From: Aquaspirillum serpens DSM 68
GTDB taxonomy: Bacteria; Pseudomonadota; Gammaproteobacteria; Burkholderiales; Aquaspirillaceae
Direction: 5' to 3'
Assembly: GCF_000420525.1 (NCBI RefSeq)
Contig: NZ_ATVC01000003.1
Coordinates: 1-64,000 of the forward strand
DNA: 64,000 bases
Shown here: positions 57,076-64,000 of the stretch, piece by piece
How the letters are laid out: every line of letters starts with the position of its first letter
How positions within the stretch are numbered: the stretch's first letter is position 1
Notes under the pieces: model-generated
The model's input: the letters and a program-made list of their open reading frames with translations, nothing else
Database searches by the model: none
Told to the model about the DNA's origin: nothing
Made by a program: the position numbers and the translations under genes

Positions 57076-57243
57076 TTTACCATAAAAAATACAAAAAATA
57101 GTAGATATACCGTAGTTTCCAGCAGTCATTAAGAAGTCATGCTGTTTTTTTGTTGTTTCTTGACGTTTCCATTAAACTTGACATAAATCAAAAAATCGCA
57201 GATAACAGCAACAAGCCTTCATTCTTCGCATGAAATCTTCCCC

Positions 57244-58929
57244 ATGAGCGACTCTTCCCATTCGGATAACTTTGATGTCAAGCTGCACGCACTGCGTAAC
57301 CTGTATGTGCGAGATTTAAATAGCAAAATCGATGCCCTCGGCGTGACGCTCGAAGAAGCGCGGCGCAGTGGACAAGTCAACGATCTACAGCTCCCTAAAC
57401 AGCTTGCCCATTCTTTGGCTTCATCCGCCCAAACCTTTGGTTTTCCTGAAGTGATGCGTGGCGCACGCCTGATTGAGCAATATTTGTGTGAGCGTTTAGC
57501 GTTAGACCAAGGTTTAGTTCAAAACACATCAGCGGCATGGAAACCTGCTTTTGATGCACTACAGGTATTGCGACAAGCCACCGTGCACAAGCCTGCCCCC
57601 AGCCCAGTCAATGAACGCTCAACCGCCTTTTTATTAACACCAGAGCATGGCAATCCTGAACGTGCTCTGTTGTTAATCGAAGAGAATTCACACGGTGGGC
57701 GCGACTTAAGCAGTCAATTTGGCTATCTCGGCTATCAAGTGGAAAGTATTGCGCATGGTCAACAACAGAATAGCTGTGAGCATTTTCTGTTTCAAAAACC
57801 ACGCGCTATCTTGATCGACACCGACGACCGCGAACCCATTTCCTATCAGGCCTATCTGAATAATCTTGGACTGCCCCATGCGGCAGATGATGAAACCCCG
57901 ATTATTTTTCTGTGTAACCACAACCATATCAATGCCCGTCTTGCTGCGTTGCGGGCCGGTGGCAGTGCTTTTTTCAATAAGCCGGTGGATGTTGGGGTGT
58001 TGATTGATGCAGTAGATCGTCTGACTCGTTTAACTGATTTACCACCGTTGCGGGTGATGATTGTTGAAGATCAGGAACACATGGCCCGCTTTTATGCCTC
58101 GGTTTTGCGGCAAGGTGGGTTTGAGGTACGGGTGGTATTAGATGCGATGACGGTGCTGGAGAATTTGGAAGAATTCGAGCCCGATTTGCTGCTCATTGAT
58201 ATGTATATGCCCTATTGCAGCGGCACGGAACTGGCACAGATTATTCGGCAACAAGAGGCATTTATCAGTGTACCGATTGTGTATTTATCGGCAGAAACCG
58301 ATGTTGCCGCTAAGCTAGAGGCCATGCGTTTAGGGGGTGATGACTTCATCAGCAAACCGGTTGACCCGAGTTTTTTGATTTCCACTGTTCGCACGCGCAC
58401 CTTGCGCCACCAACACATTCGGCAACATATTGTGCGTGACGGTCTCACCGGCTTGCTCAATCACACGCGCTTTAAAGAGCAAATCAATATTGAAATCGCC
58501 CGTGCCCGCCGTCTACAACAGCCATTAAGCTTGGCGATGATCGACATCGATCACTTTAAGCATGTGAATGACACCTATGGCCATCCTGCCGGTGACCGCG
58601 TGTTGCGCTTGTTAAGCCGTTTTTTAGAGCGTCGCTTGCGTTGTACCGATGTCTGTGGTCGCTTTGGGGGCGAGGAGTTTGGGGTGTTGCTGACGAGTGC
58701 TGATGCAGAACAGGCAGCGAAGGTGATGGATACGCTGCGTGAGGATTTTTCGCAGTTGGAACAGACGGCAGAGCAACAAGCGTTTCATGTGACGTTCAGT
58801 TGTGGCATTGCCGATCTCAGCGCCGCCACCGACGCCACCCAGCTCATTCGCCAAGCCGACCGCGCCCTCTACCGCGCCAAACACGGTGGCCGTAACCAAG
58901 TCCGCATCGCGACTTTGTTTAACGACTAA
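57244..58929 (+). CDS. Diguanylate cyclase with HPt, pseudo-receiver and receiver domains
   Basis: A 561-aa cytosolic signalling protein. Order: an HPt-like helical domain (about 10-115; His56 in LAHSLASSAQTFGF), a degenerate receiver (about 138-262, with KPVD), an intact receiver (about 269-385; phospho-acceptor Asp319, Lys371) and GGDEF (about 398-558). The active site is GGEEF (475-479) and an inhibitory RxxD site (RCTD, 466-469) lies five residues before it, so it should make c-di-GMP under product inhibition. No sensor kinase is adjacent. Its stop lies 12 bp from the end of the convergent jetD. Confidence 0.92.
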   Translation: MSDSSHSDNFDVKLHALRNLYVRDLNSKIDALGVTLEEARRSGQVNDLQLPKQLAHSLASSAQTFGFPEVMRGARLIEQYLCERLALDQGLVQNTSAAWKPAFDALQVLRQATVHKPAPSPVNERSTAFLLTPEHGNPERALLLIEENSHGGRDLSSQFGYLGYQVESIAHGQQQNSCEHFLFQKPRAILIDTDDREPISYQAYLNNLGLPHAADDETPIIFLCNHNHINARLAALRAGGSAFFNKPVDVGVLIDAVDRLTRLTDLPPLRVMIVEDQEHMARFYASVLRQGGFEVRVVLDAMTVLENLEEFEPDLLLIDMYMPYCSGTELAQIIRQQEAFISVPIVYLSAETDVAAKLEAMRLGGDDFISKPVDPSFLISTVRTRTLRHQHIRQHIVRDGLTGLLNHTRFKEQINIEIARARRLQQPLSLAMIDIDHFKHVNDTYGHPAGDRVLRLLSRFLERRLRCTDVCGRFGGEEFGVLLTSADAEQAAKVMDTLREDFSQLEQTAEQQAFHVTFSCGIADLSAATDATQLIRQADRALYRAKHGGRNQVRIATLFND

Positions 58930-58941
58930 GTTACGCAACAA

Positions 58942-59808
58942 TTATGTCATGACAGGTAGCCAAACCGCTTCTTGTTCGAGCGCCAGTCCGGATTGGCGCA
59001 TTTGTTCGGTTAGCGGGCCCAGATAATCAGGCAACTGCAGAACAGCACTGGTGAACTCCCGAAGCGTATCCTGCCATAGCCGCTGGCTACCATAGCGTGC
59101 CAGTTTGCTTTGCCAGTCGGGCATCAGCCAGCATTCGCAAGTGTCGCCAAGCTGCGCAAAGAGTCGCGCGAAATTGGCCAGCCCCACGCCGTCATAGTCC
59201 GGGAACAGTACGACATGGCTTGCACGCGGGCGCTGCCCCAGCCAAGCGAGAAGCCGGCCATCAAGCTGTCCGCCGTAGTACAGCAGGGTGGCTTGCGTTC
59301 CTACTGGCAGCCAATCCGTGCGGTCAAACAGCGCCTGGTTCTCCACCAGCCAGAGCGGCTGCCCGCTTTGCCAGGTGTCGCCAGTTTCAATGCGCAGGCT
59401 GGCAGCCCCGAAGTGGTGCGTGAGCTGGCTGAGTGGCAGTTCGCTCCCGTGTTCGCCTTGCCGCCAGAGAACCTTTTCGCCAACGGCCTTGAACAAGGGG
59501 TAGTAGCACTCATGCTGATGATTGCGCGCTTTGCTGTCGCGCGCGTGGGCGATGTGTTGCGCCCGCAGCGGCAGGTCGTCCGTGGCCAGCATCCCGACTT
59601 GGGGGGAGAGTGCGCTCAGATGGATATCGAATAGTCGCGGATCGCTGACACGGTAAACATCACCGCGCCCCTGACGCTGGCAGATTACCGCTCCTGTCTG
59701 CCGGGCAAAGCGATCCAGAGCGCTGCGCTGAGCGGCGGTGAAATAGCTGGCCGGCAGGGCTTGTTGGCCATGCAGCTTGAGCAAGGCTGCGCGCAGGGTT
59801 CGATCCAT
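58942..59808 (-). CDS. jetD: Wadjet nuclease subunit JetD (MksG-like, Toprim)
   Basis: A 288-aa protein with an N-terminal winged-helix-like part (about 1-70) and a C-terminal Toprim-like domain: Glu156 in WLVENQALF and DYDGVG (Asp204, Asp206), the acidic metal site expected of the DNA-cleaving Wadjet subunit. It is shorter than the roughly 380-400 aa JetD proteins with DUF3322 plus DUF2220 domains, so it belongs to a compact branch. Last gene of the operon, 2 bp after jetC. In known systems JetD cuts closed circular plasmids after extrusion by the SMC complex. Codon use (many CTG) differs from the left neighbour. Confidence 0.82.
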   Translation of the reverse strand: MDRTLRAALLKLHGQQALPASYFTAAQRSALDRFARQTGAVICQRQGRGDVYRVSDPRLFDIHLSALSPQVGMLATDDLPLRAQHIAHARDSKARNHQHECYYPLFKAVGEKVLWRQGEHGSELPLSQLTHHFGAASLRIETGDTWQSGQPLWLVENQALFDRTDWLPVGTQATLLYYGGQLDGRLLAWLGQRPRASHVVLFPDYDGVGLANFARLFAQLGDTCECWLMPDWQSKLARYGSQRLWQDTLREFTSAVLQLPDYLGPLTEQMRQSGLALEQEAVWLPVMT

Positions 59809-59810
59809 AC

Positions 59811-62564
59811 TCAGGCATCCAGCGGTTCGATGACCTGCCAGCTATGGCGGCTGATCTGGTTGCTGCCGTTGCGCGTGTGAATCGGCACGCAGTAGCGCAC
59901 GGTCGTCAGCGGCGCGGGCGAGGCAAAAATCAACGAGAAGCCGAACTCCGCCGCCGTGTCGATCAGGCAGCGCTGATTGCGGGCGTCCAGGGCCAGTGCC
60001 TCGTCCAGATAGCAGATGCCCTGGATGGGGCGACGCTGATCCTGCATCAGATGCAGCATCGCCAGCCCCGTCACCAGTTTGGCCATCAGCACGGTGCCAT
60101 TGGAGGCGGCACTGTCGAGGTCATCGAAGGCTTCCGGCTCGCGGTCTGCCTTGCCGACCCAGAAGCGCAGGCGAAACAGGTCGGCCACGCGCAGGCCGTG
60201 GCGGGCGTTGCCCTCTTCGATCAGCAGGGTCTTGGCGCGATTGAGTTGATCATCGTCGAGTACGCTCTGCTGGTTGAACAGCTCGAAGGTTTCGCCACTG
60301 TCCACCGTCGCAGCGGTATTGATCAGCAGCTCGATGGCCTCGACCAGAATGGCTTCGTCTTCGGGTTCGATCTTGAATACTGCCAGATCGGAAAGTTGCC
60401 GGCCGCTGATCTTGCGGTTGAACTCGCGCATCCGGCGCTTGAAAGCAAACAGGCCGTCGCGCAGTTCGCGCAGGCAGGCGGCCACATTCACCACCGCCGA
60501 GCGTACCTTCTTTTCCAGGGCTGCGGCTTCCTGCGGCAGGTGATGGGCGAATTCAACGAGACGAACAATCTCGCTTTCCGGTTCGCCGACAAACTGATAC
60601 TTGGTCAATCCGCCGCTATGGATTTCACCCAGCAGATGGCGGATCTGCTCATCCAGCTCCAGCAACTGGCGGCAGTCGACCTGATAGGTCTGCAGTCGCT
60701 CAGCCAGTTGCTCCAGCGCGAACTCGGGCTGGGCCAACCAGGGGCGGTGCAGCAAATCGGCCAGCCAGGTGAAGGGGCCTTCGTGGTCGACTCGCTGATG
60801 ACGGCGTTGCTCGATCTGCCGGTGTTGCTGCTGCAAGGCCGCTAAATCCTGCTGCCGCTGCTGCCGCTGCTGATCCAGTGCGCGGTGCCGCTCTGCCGAC
60901 TGGGCCAAATGGGAGCCGAGTTCGGCGAGCCTTTCCGCCAGTGTCTGCAGCCGTGTCTTGCGCTCGGCCTCGCCCTGCTGCAATTCCTCCATCTGCGCGT
61001 AGTCTCGCAGTTCGGCATCCAGCTGTGCCAGTTGCTGTTCCAATGCCTGGCGCTGTTGCTTGACCTGCTCCAGGGCTTGGGCGGTGGCCAGTTGTTCTTG
61101 TAGCTGAGCCTGCTGTTGCTGCAGCTCCTGCTGCAATTCGCTCAGTTCCGCCAAGGTGCGTTGCTGGTACTGTGCCGGCAGGGCTTCCAGCCGCAGTTGC
61201 AGGCCAGGCAAGTTGAGTTGCCCAGTATCTGCATCGGCCAAGGCCGCCAGCAGGGCCTGGCCATCAAGACGGAAATCTTCGTTGTCCAAGGTCAGTACCG
61301 GCTTGGCCAGCACCTTGTTCAGCGCGTTGAGTTGTTCCGCAGATACGACGCCGGCCAGTTGCTGATAGAGGTTCTGCCCCTGGGTGCGCAACTCCTGCGC
61401 CAGCTGCGCGGATTCCCTTTCGATCCGGGCCAGCTCGCGCTCGATGGCCGCAGGCGTGCGGCTCTGGGCCTGGCCGATCCGTACCACCAGCGCATCCCGT
61501 TGTTCCTGCAGCTCGCGCCGGCGCGCTTCCAGCAGGGCGCGGTCGGGGATCAAGGCAAAACGCTGCTGCAAGGCGCGCAATTGTTCGCTTTGCTGGCGGA
61601 GCTGCTTTTGTTCCAGCTCGCATTGATTCTGCTCGCGTGCGGCCTGTATGTCCTGTTCGCGCAGGCGGGTTAGCTCGACTTCGCACTGTGCCAACTCATG
61701 CTGCAAAATTTGCTGGCAGGTCTCGTAATGCTGCTGCCACTGGCTCAGTGCCGCGTCGATCAAGGGGCGCCAGCACAGCAATTTGCCGCGCAACACCAGG
61801 CGGGCTTCCTGCTTTTGTTCCAGTTCGTTCAAGGTGGCTTGCAGCCGCACGGCGGCCAGGTACTGGCTGCGTTCGGCGTTGAGGTCGGCAAACGCCTTGT
61901 CCCATTCCGCCTTGAAGTCGATGCTGGCATCCGGCAGATCGCGCCGGAAAATCTGCAGCAGATAGTCCTTGACCTCGCTGGAGCGCAGTTTGTCCAGGCG
62001 CAGCGTGCGGGTCAGCACCCGCTGAAAAACGCTGGCATCGCTGGCGTGCTCCAGCCGGAAAACGCAGAAATCCTGCTCGCTGGCAAACTTGCGGTTGCGC
62101 CCGCCATACACCATGTCGGCAAATTCGCTGCTGCTGTAGCTGAACACCCTGCGCCCAAAGCTCGCCAGATGGCTGGCCAGTTGCGGTTGTGCCACCAAGG
62201 TGCCATCCGGCAGGCAGAACTCCTCGACCTTCAGCGGCCCGGCATAGGCGAAATACTCGTACTCGAAGCTCACCCCTTTGCCCACGCAGCCCAGCACGAC
62301 GGTGCCGGACTCCGGCAGCGACACCTCCAGCAGCACATAGGCGCTGTTGTTGGGGAAATAGAAGCGCCGGCTCTTGTCCACATCGTGCGCCCCGAAATCC
62401 ATACGGCGGCGGTCGATGATCAGCAGAAACTGCAGGGCATTGATCAGGCTGGTCTTGCCGGTGTTGTTGGGCGCCACCAGAGAGACCGCACCATCGAGCG
62501 GCAGCTCGGCACGCGAGTAGCCGGCGCTGCCCAGCAGGACCAGACGTTGGAACCCGTACTGCAT
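59811..62564 (-). CDS. jetC: Wadjet SMC-like ATPase JetC (MksB-like)
   Basis: A 917-aa SMC-family motor. Walker A is in the N-terminal head (APNNTGKTSL, 31-40), then a long, very Gln/Leu/Glu-rich coiled coil (about 230-620) around a hinge, and the C-terminal head with Walker B ICYLDEALALD (Asp854, Glu855). The family loads on DNA with JetA/JetB and extrudes loops. ATG 62564 overlaps the jetB stop (TGATG), so the two are translated together; the open frame upstream of it overlaps jetB and is not used. No frameshift or stop is visible, so the motor seems intact. Confidence 0.88.
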   Translation of the reverse strand: MQYGFQRLVLLGSAGYSRAELPLDGAVSLVAPNNTGKTSLINALQFLLIIDRRRMDFGAHDVDKSRRFYFPNNSAYVLLEVSLPESGTVVLGCVGKGVSFEYEYFAYAGPLKVEEFCLPDGTLVAQPQLASHLASFGRRVFSYSSSEFADMVYGGRNRKFASEQDFCVFRLEHASDASVFQRVLTRTLRLDKLRSSEVKDYLLQIFRRDLPDASIDFKAEWDKAFADLNAERSQYLAAVRLQATLNELEQKQEARLVLRGKLLCWRPLIDAALSQWQQHYETCQQILQHELAQCEVELTRLREQDIQAAREQNQCELEQKQLRQQSEQLRALQQRFALIPDRALLEARRRELQEQRDALVVRIGQAQSRTPAAIERELARIERESAQLAQELRTQGQNLYQQLAGVVSAEQLNALNKVLAKPVLTLDNEDFRLDGQALLAALADADTGQLNLPGLQLRLEALPAQYQQRTLAELSELQQELQQQQAQLQEQLATAQALEQVKQQRQALEQQLAQLDAELRDYAQMEELQQGEAERKTRLQTLAERLAELGSHLAQSAERHRALDQQRQQRQQDLAALQQQHRQIEQRRHQRVDHEGPFTWLADLLHRPWLAQPEFALEQLAERLQTYQVDCRQLLELDEQIRHLLGEIHSGGLTKYQFVGEPESEIVRLVEFAHHLPQEAAALEKKVRSAVVNVAACLRELRDGLFAFKRRMREFNRKISGRQLSDLAVFKIEPEDEAILVEAIELLINTAATVDSGETFELFNQQSVLDDDQLNRAKTLLIEEGNARHGLRVADLFRLRFWVGKADREPEAFDDLDSAASNGTVLMAKLVTGLAMLHLMQDQRRPIQGICYLDEALALDARNQRCLIDTAAEFGFSLIFASPAPLTTVRYCVPIHTRNGSNQISRHSWQVIEPLDA

Positions 62565-63178
62565 CAGGTGTTCTCCTCGTCGTCTGGTGCATCCGCAGTC
62601 CAGTCTTCCGCTGCAGGCGTGCTCTCTTCGTCGCCATCGGTCTTGGCCGTCAACGCCAGGCTTTCGAAATGATCGAGGTAACGGCATACAGCGGGCAGCA
62701 GTCGCCAGCCCGCTGGCTCTGGCACGGCAAAGCCGAGGTTGCAGGCGCGGCCCAGCAGCTCCACCAGGGCGTCGGCGTTGAGGCCCTCGGCATCCAGCAG
62801 GTCTTGCTGTTGCTTGTAAACCTCGGCCAGCCAGGCACTGTCGATCAGCCAATCGGTAAAGCGCTGCAGGGCCTTGCCGGCGTTGGCCTGGGCATCGAAG
62901 ATCACCATGAACAGCAAGGCCAGCTGGCGGCTGATCTTGCCGATGTTGCTGTTGGCGTCACTGTTGTGAAACCAGGCAAAGCCCCTGGCATCCAGGCGCA
63001 GTTCGAACCCCAGCGCGGCAAACAAGCCGACATAGCTGGCCTCGTGCTGTTCCAGCTCCGCCCACAGCGCGGGCTCGGCCATTCGATTCAGGTGTTTGCC
63101 GGAGAGAAACAAGCGGAACAGCTCGGCCAATGCCGGCATTTGCGACAGAGCGGCTGCCAGAGCGTGTGGGATCGTCAT
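62564..63178 (-). CDS. jetB: Wadjet subunit JetB (MksE-like)
   Basis: A 204-aa protein with two winged-helix-like halves and an acidic C-terminal tail (last 25 residues, many Asp/Glu). HNSDANSNIGKISRQLALLFMV is the conserved-looking central part, given here only by its DANSNIGKISRQ core. It is the kite/MksE-type subunit that bridges JetA and JetC. Start overlaps the jetA stop by 4 nt (ATGA) and the stop overlaps jetC, so the order A-B-C is tightly coupled. Confidence 0.8.
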   Translation of the reverse strand: MTIPHALAAALSQMPALAELFRLFLSGKHLNRMAEPALWAELEQHEASYVGLFAALGFELRLDARGFAWFHNSDANSNIGKISRQLALLFMVIFDAQANAGKALQRFTDWLIDSAWLAEVYKQQQDLLDAEGLNADALVELLGRACNLGFAVPEPAGWRLLPAVCRYLDHFESLALTAKTDGDEESTPAAEDWTADAPDDEENT

Positions 63179-64000
63179 GGCAAGCTACTCACACGATGAG
63201 GGTGATGCAGGACGCGAATCGTCTGCAGCGTGGTTTTTTCAGGCTGGCTGGCTGCCTCGAACTGCCAGCCGGGCTCATGTTGCAGGTCATGGAACAGGCG
63301 CAGCAGGGTGGCATCCTGCAGGTGGGCGTAATGGCGGTGCAGCCAATCGAGCAGATTTTCCACCGGCAGGCTGCGGGCCAGATGCGCACGAATAGCGGCT
63401 TCGTCCACCTGCTCCAGCAAGGGAGCGTCATCGCCAGGCTCATCCTTCGGAAAGGCCACCGCCTGCGGCTGGTATTGGTGCGCGGCAGCCATGACTGCCC
63501 GTACCTCATCGCCCAATTGCAATTTGAAACCGCGCTCATTGCGCCAGACGGGGAGTGCGGTCTCATCCGCCGGGCGCGACAGTGCGCGACGCAGGCCGCG
63601 TTTGCGCACCTGCCCCAACAGCAAGCTGATGGCACTGGTCAGTGCGTTGTGCTGACGCAGCTCTTCGCGCAGGGGCAGCAGTGTATCGGCGCACTGTTGC
63701 GCAACCAGCCGGCCAAAGCGCCGCAGCTCCTTGGCCTGGTGCGCCACCTGACGTAACTGCAGGCGATGCGAGTAGAGCGCACCCTGTACCGACAATTGCT
63801 CTAGGCTCAAGTCGAGCGCACGCTCCGCTTCTTCCAGATAGCGGTAGAAAGTGCCCTGCAAGCCGCTGTCCATCATCTGGTTCATCGGCTCCACATAATG
63901 ATCGTAGGCTTCCAGCACCTCGCGGTAGCGCTGGCTGATCGGCATGCTGCTGTCGGCGCTTTTGGCGTTTTCCGCCAGCTCAAAGAGCGCGTGCCGGTCC
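63175..64000 (-). CDS. jetA: Wadjet kleisin subunit JetA (MksF-like), truncated by the window end
   Basis: 275 C-terminal codons are visible; the frame stays open to the last base of the window, so the true start lies outside. ATG 63945 is internal. The visible part is helical and charged (e.g. YRYLEEAERALDLSLEQL), with a winged-helix-like C-terminal region, as expected of the kleisin MksF/JetA. It is first of the A-B-C-D set seen here and overlaps jetB by 4 nt. Assignment rests on operon context plus general character, since the conserved N-terminus is missing. Confidence 0.78.
   Translation of the reverse strand, partial: DRHALFELAENAKSADSSMPISQRYREVLEAYDHYVEPMNQMMDSGLQGTFYRYLEEAERALDLSLEQLSVQGALYSHRLQLRQVAHQAKELRRFGRLVAQQCADTLLPLREELRQHNALTSAISLLLGQVRKRGLRRALSRPADETALPVWRNERGFKLQLGDEVRAVMAAAHQYQPQAVAFPKDEPGDDAPLLEQVDEAAIRAHLARSLPVENLLDWLHRHYAHLQDATLLRLFHDLQHEPGWQFEAASQPEKTTLQTIRVLHHPHRVSSLP

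Noticed and set aside
59844-60845. Long open frame (333 codons) opposite the 3' part of jetC
   Set aside because: Same reason: the high GC content keeps antisense frames open. The sense frame carries Walker B and is coupled to jetD.
61698-62672. Long open frame (324 codons) on the plus strand opposite jetC
   Set aside because: It is antisense to the intact ATPase gene and is low-complexity (Gln/Leu/Ala) as expected from the mirrored GC-rich coiled-coil codons. No ribosome site or family motif.

Overview
The window looks like chromosome of a betaproteobacterium, probably from or near the Neisseriales. This is inferred from conserved gene order (tpiA-secG-tRNA-Leu-nuoA..N-DUF2818; lolB-ispE-tRNA-Gln-prs-rplY-pth; alaA-hom-thrC; rlmB, metF, ahcY and metK close together). 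No species can be named from the sequence alone. Most of it is housekeeping DNA. Accessory material sits at the left edge (1-800), around two IS605-like relics (4.7-5.1 kb and 11.0-11.4 kb), and at the right end, where a visibly more GC-rich Wadjet-type (JetABCD / MksBEFG-like) operon runs off the edge.

Layout: a partial 4-oxalocrotonate tautomerase; an unknown gene inside a 60-bp direct repeat; the copper genes copA-copZ; an acetyl-CoA acetyltransferase; a decayed tnpB; a LysR regulator; an alanine-rich leader ORF followed by alaA-hom-thrC; rnk; an antitoxin relic; an orphan flagellin-like gene; an MFS transporter, rlmB and a UPF0114 protein; the methionine-cycle genes metF, ahcY and metK on the minus strand; two LpxL-type acyltransferases; a complete 14-gene nuo operon with DUF2818, tRNA-Leu, secG and tpiA (20.9-37.0 kb, minus strand); a diheme cytochrome c; rep; apaH, plsC and mutM; a TPR lipoprotein, lolB, ispE, tRNA-Gln, prs, rplY and pth; alr-dadA with a divergent lrp; a DUF1275 protein; cysM; sixA; an ABC-2 exporter; ibaG and murA; a multi-domain diguanylate cyclase; and jetD-jetC-jetB-jetA.

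The most interesting signal is a structured RNA present twice: in the leader of metK (about 18932-19030, minus) and between alaA and hom (about 7591-7699, plus). Both copies have the same order of parts: an upstream 7-mer (GGRUAGC), about 10 nt, a strong Shine-Dalgarno (AAGGAG), a closing helix (GCGAG/CUCGC), hairpin P2, an unpaired GCUAUCC that can pair with the upstream 7-mer, hairpin P3, the closing strand, then AAAAUAC just before the AUG. The Shine-Dalgarno is therefore about 75-85 nt from the start codon in the linear RNA but close to it when the three-way junction folds. The sharing of this element by metK and hom suggests a riboswitch-like control of methionine/SAM synthesis that I cannot match to a known class. 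A recognisable SAH riboswitch precedes ahcY, so this part of metabolism is strongly RNA-regulated.

The Wadjet-type operon is the defence module. Its JetD is compact (288 aa) with a Toprim-like active site, and its JetA is cut by the window end.
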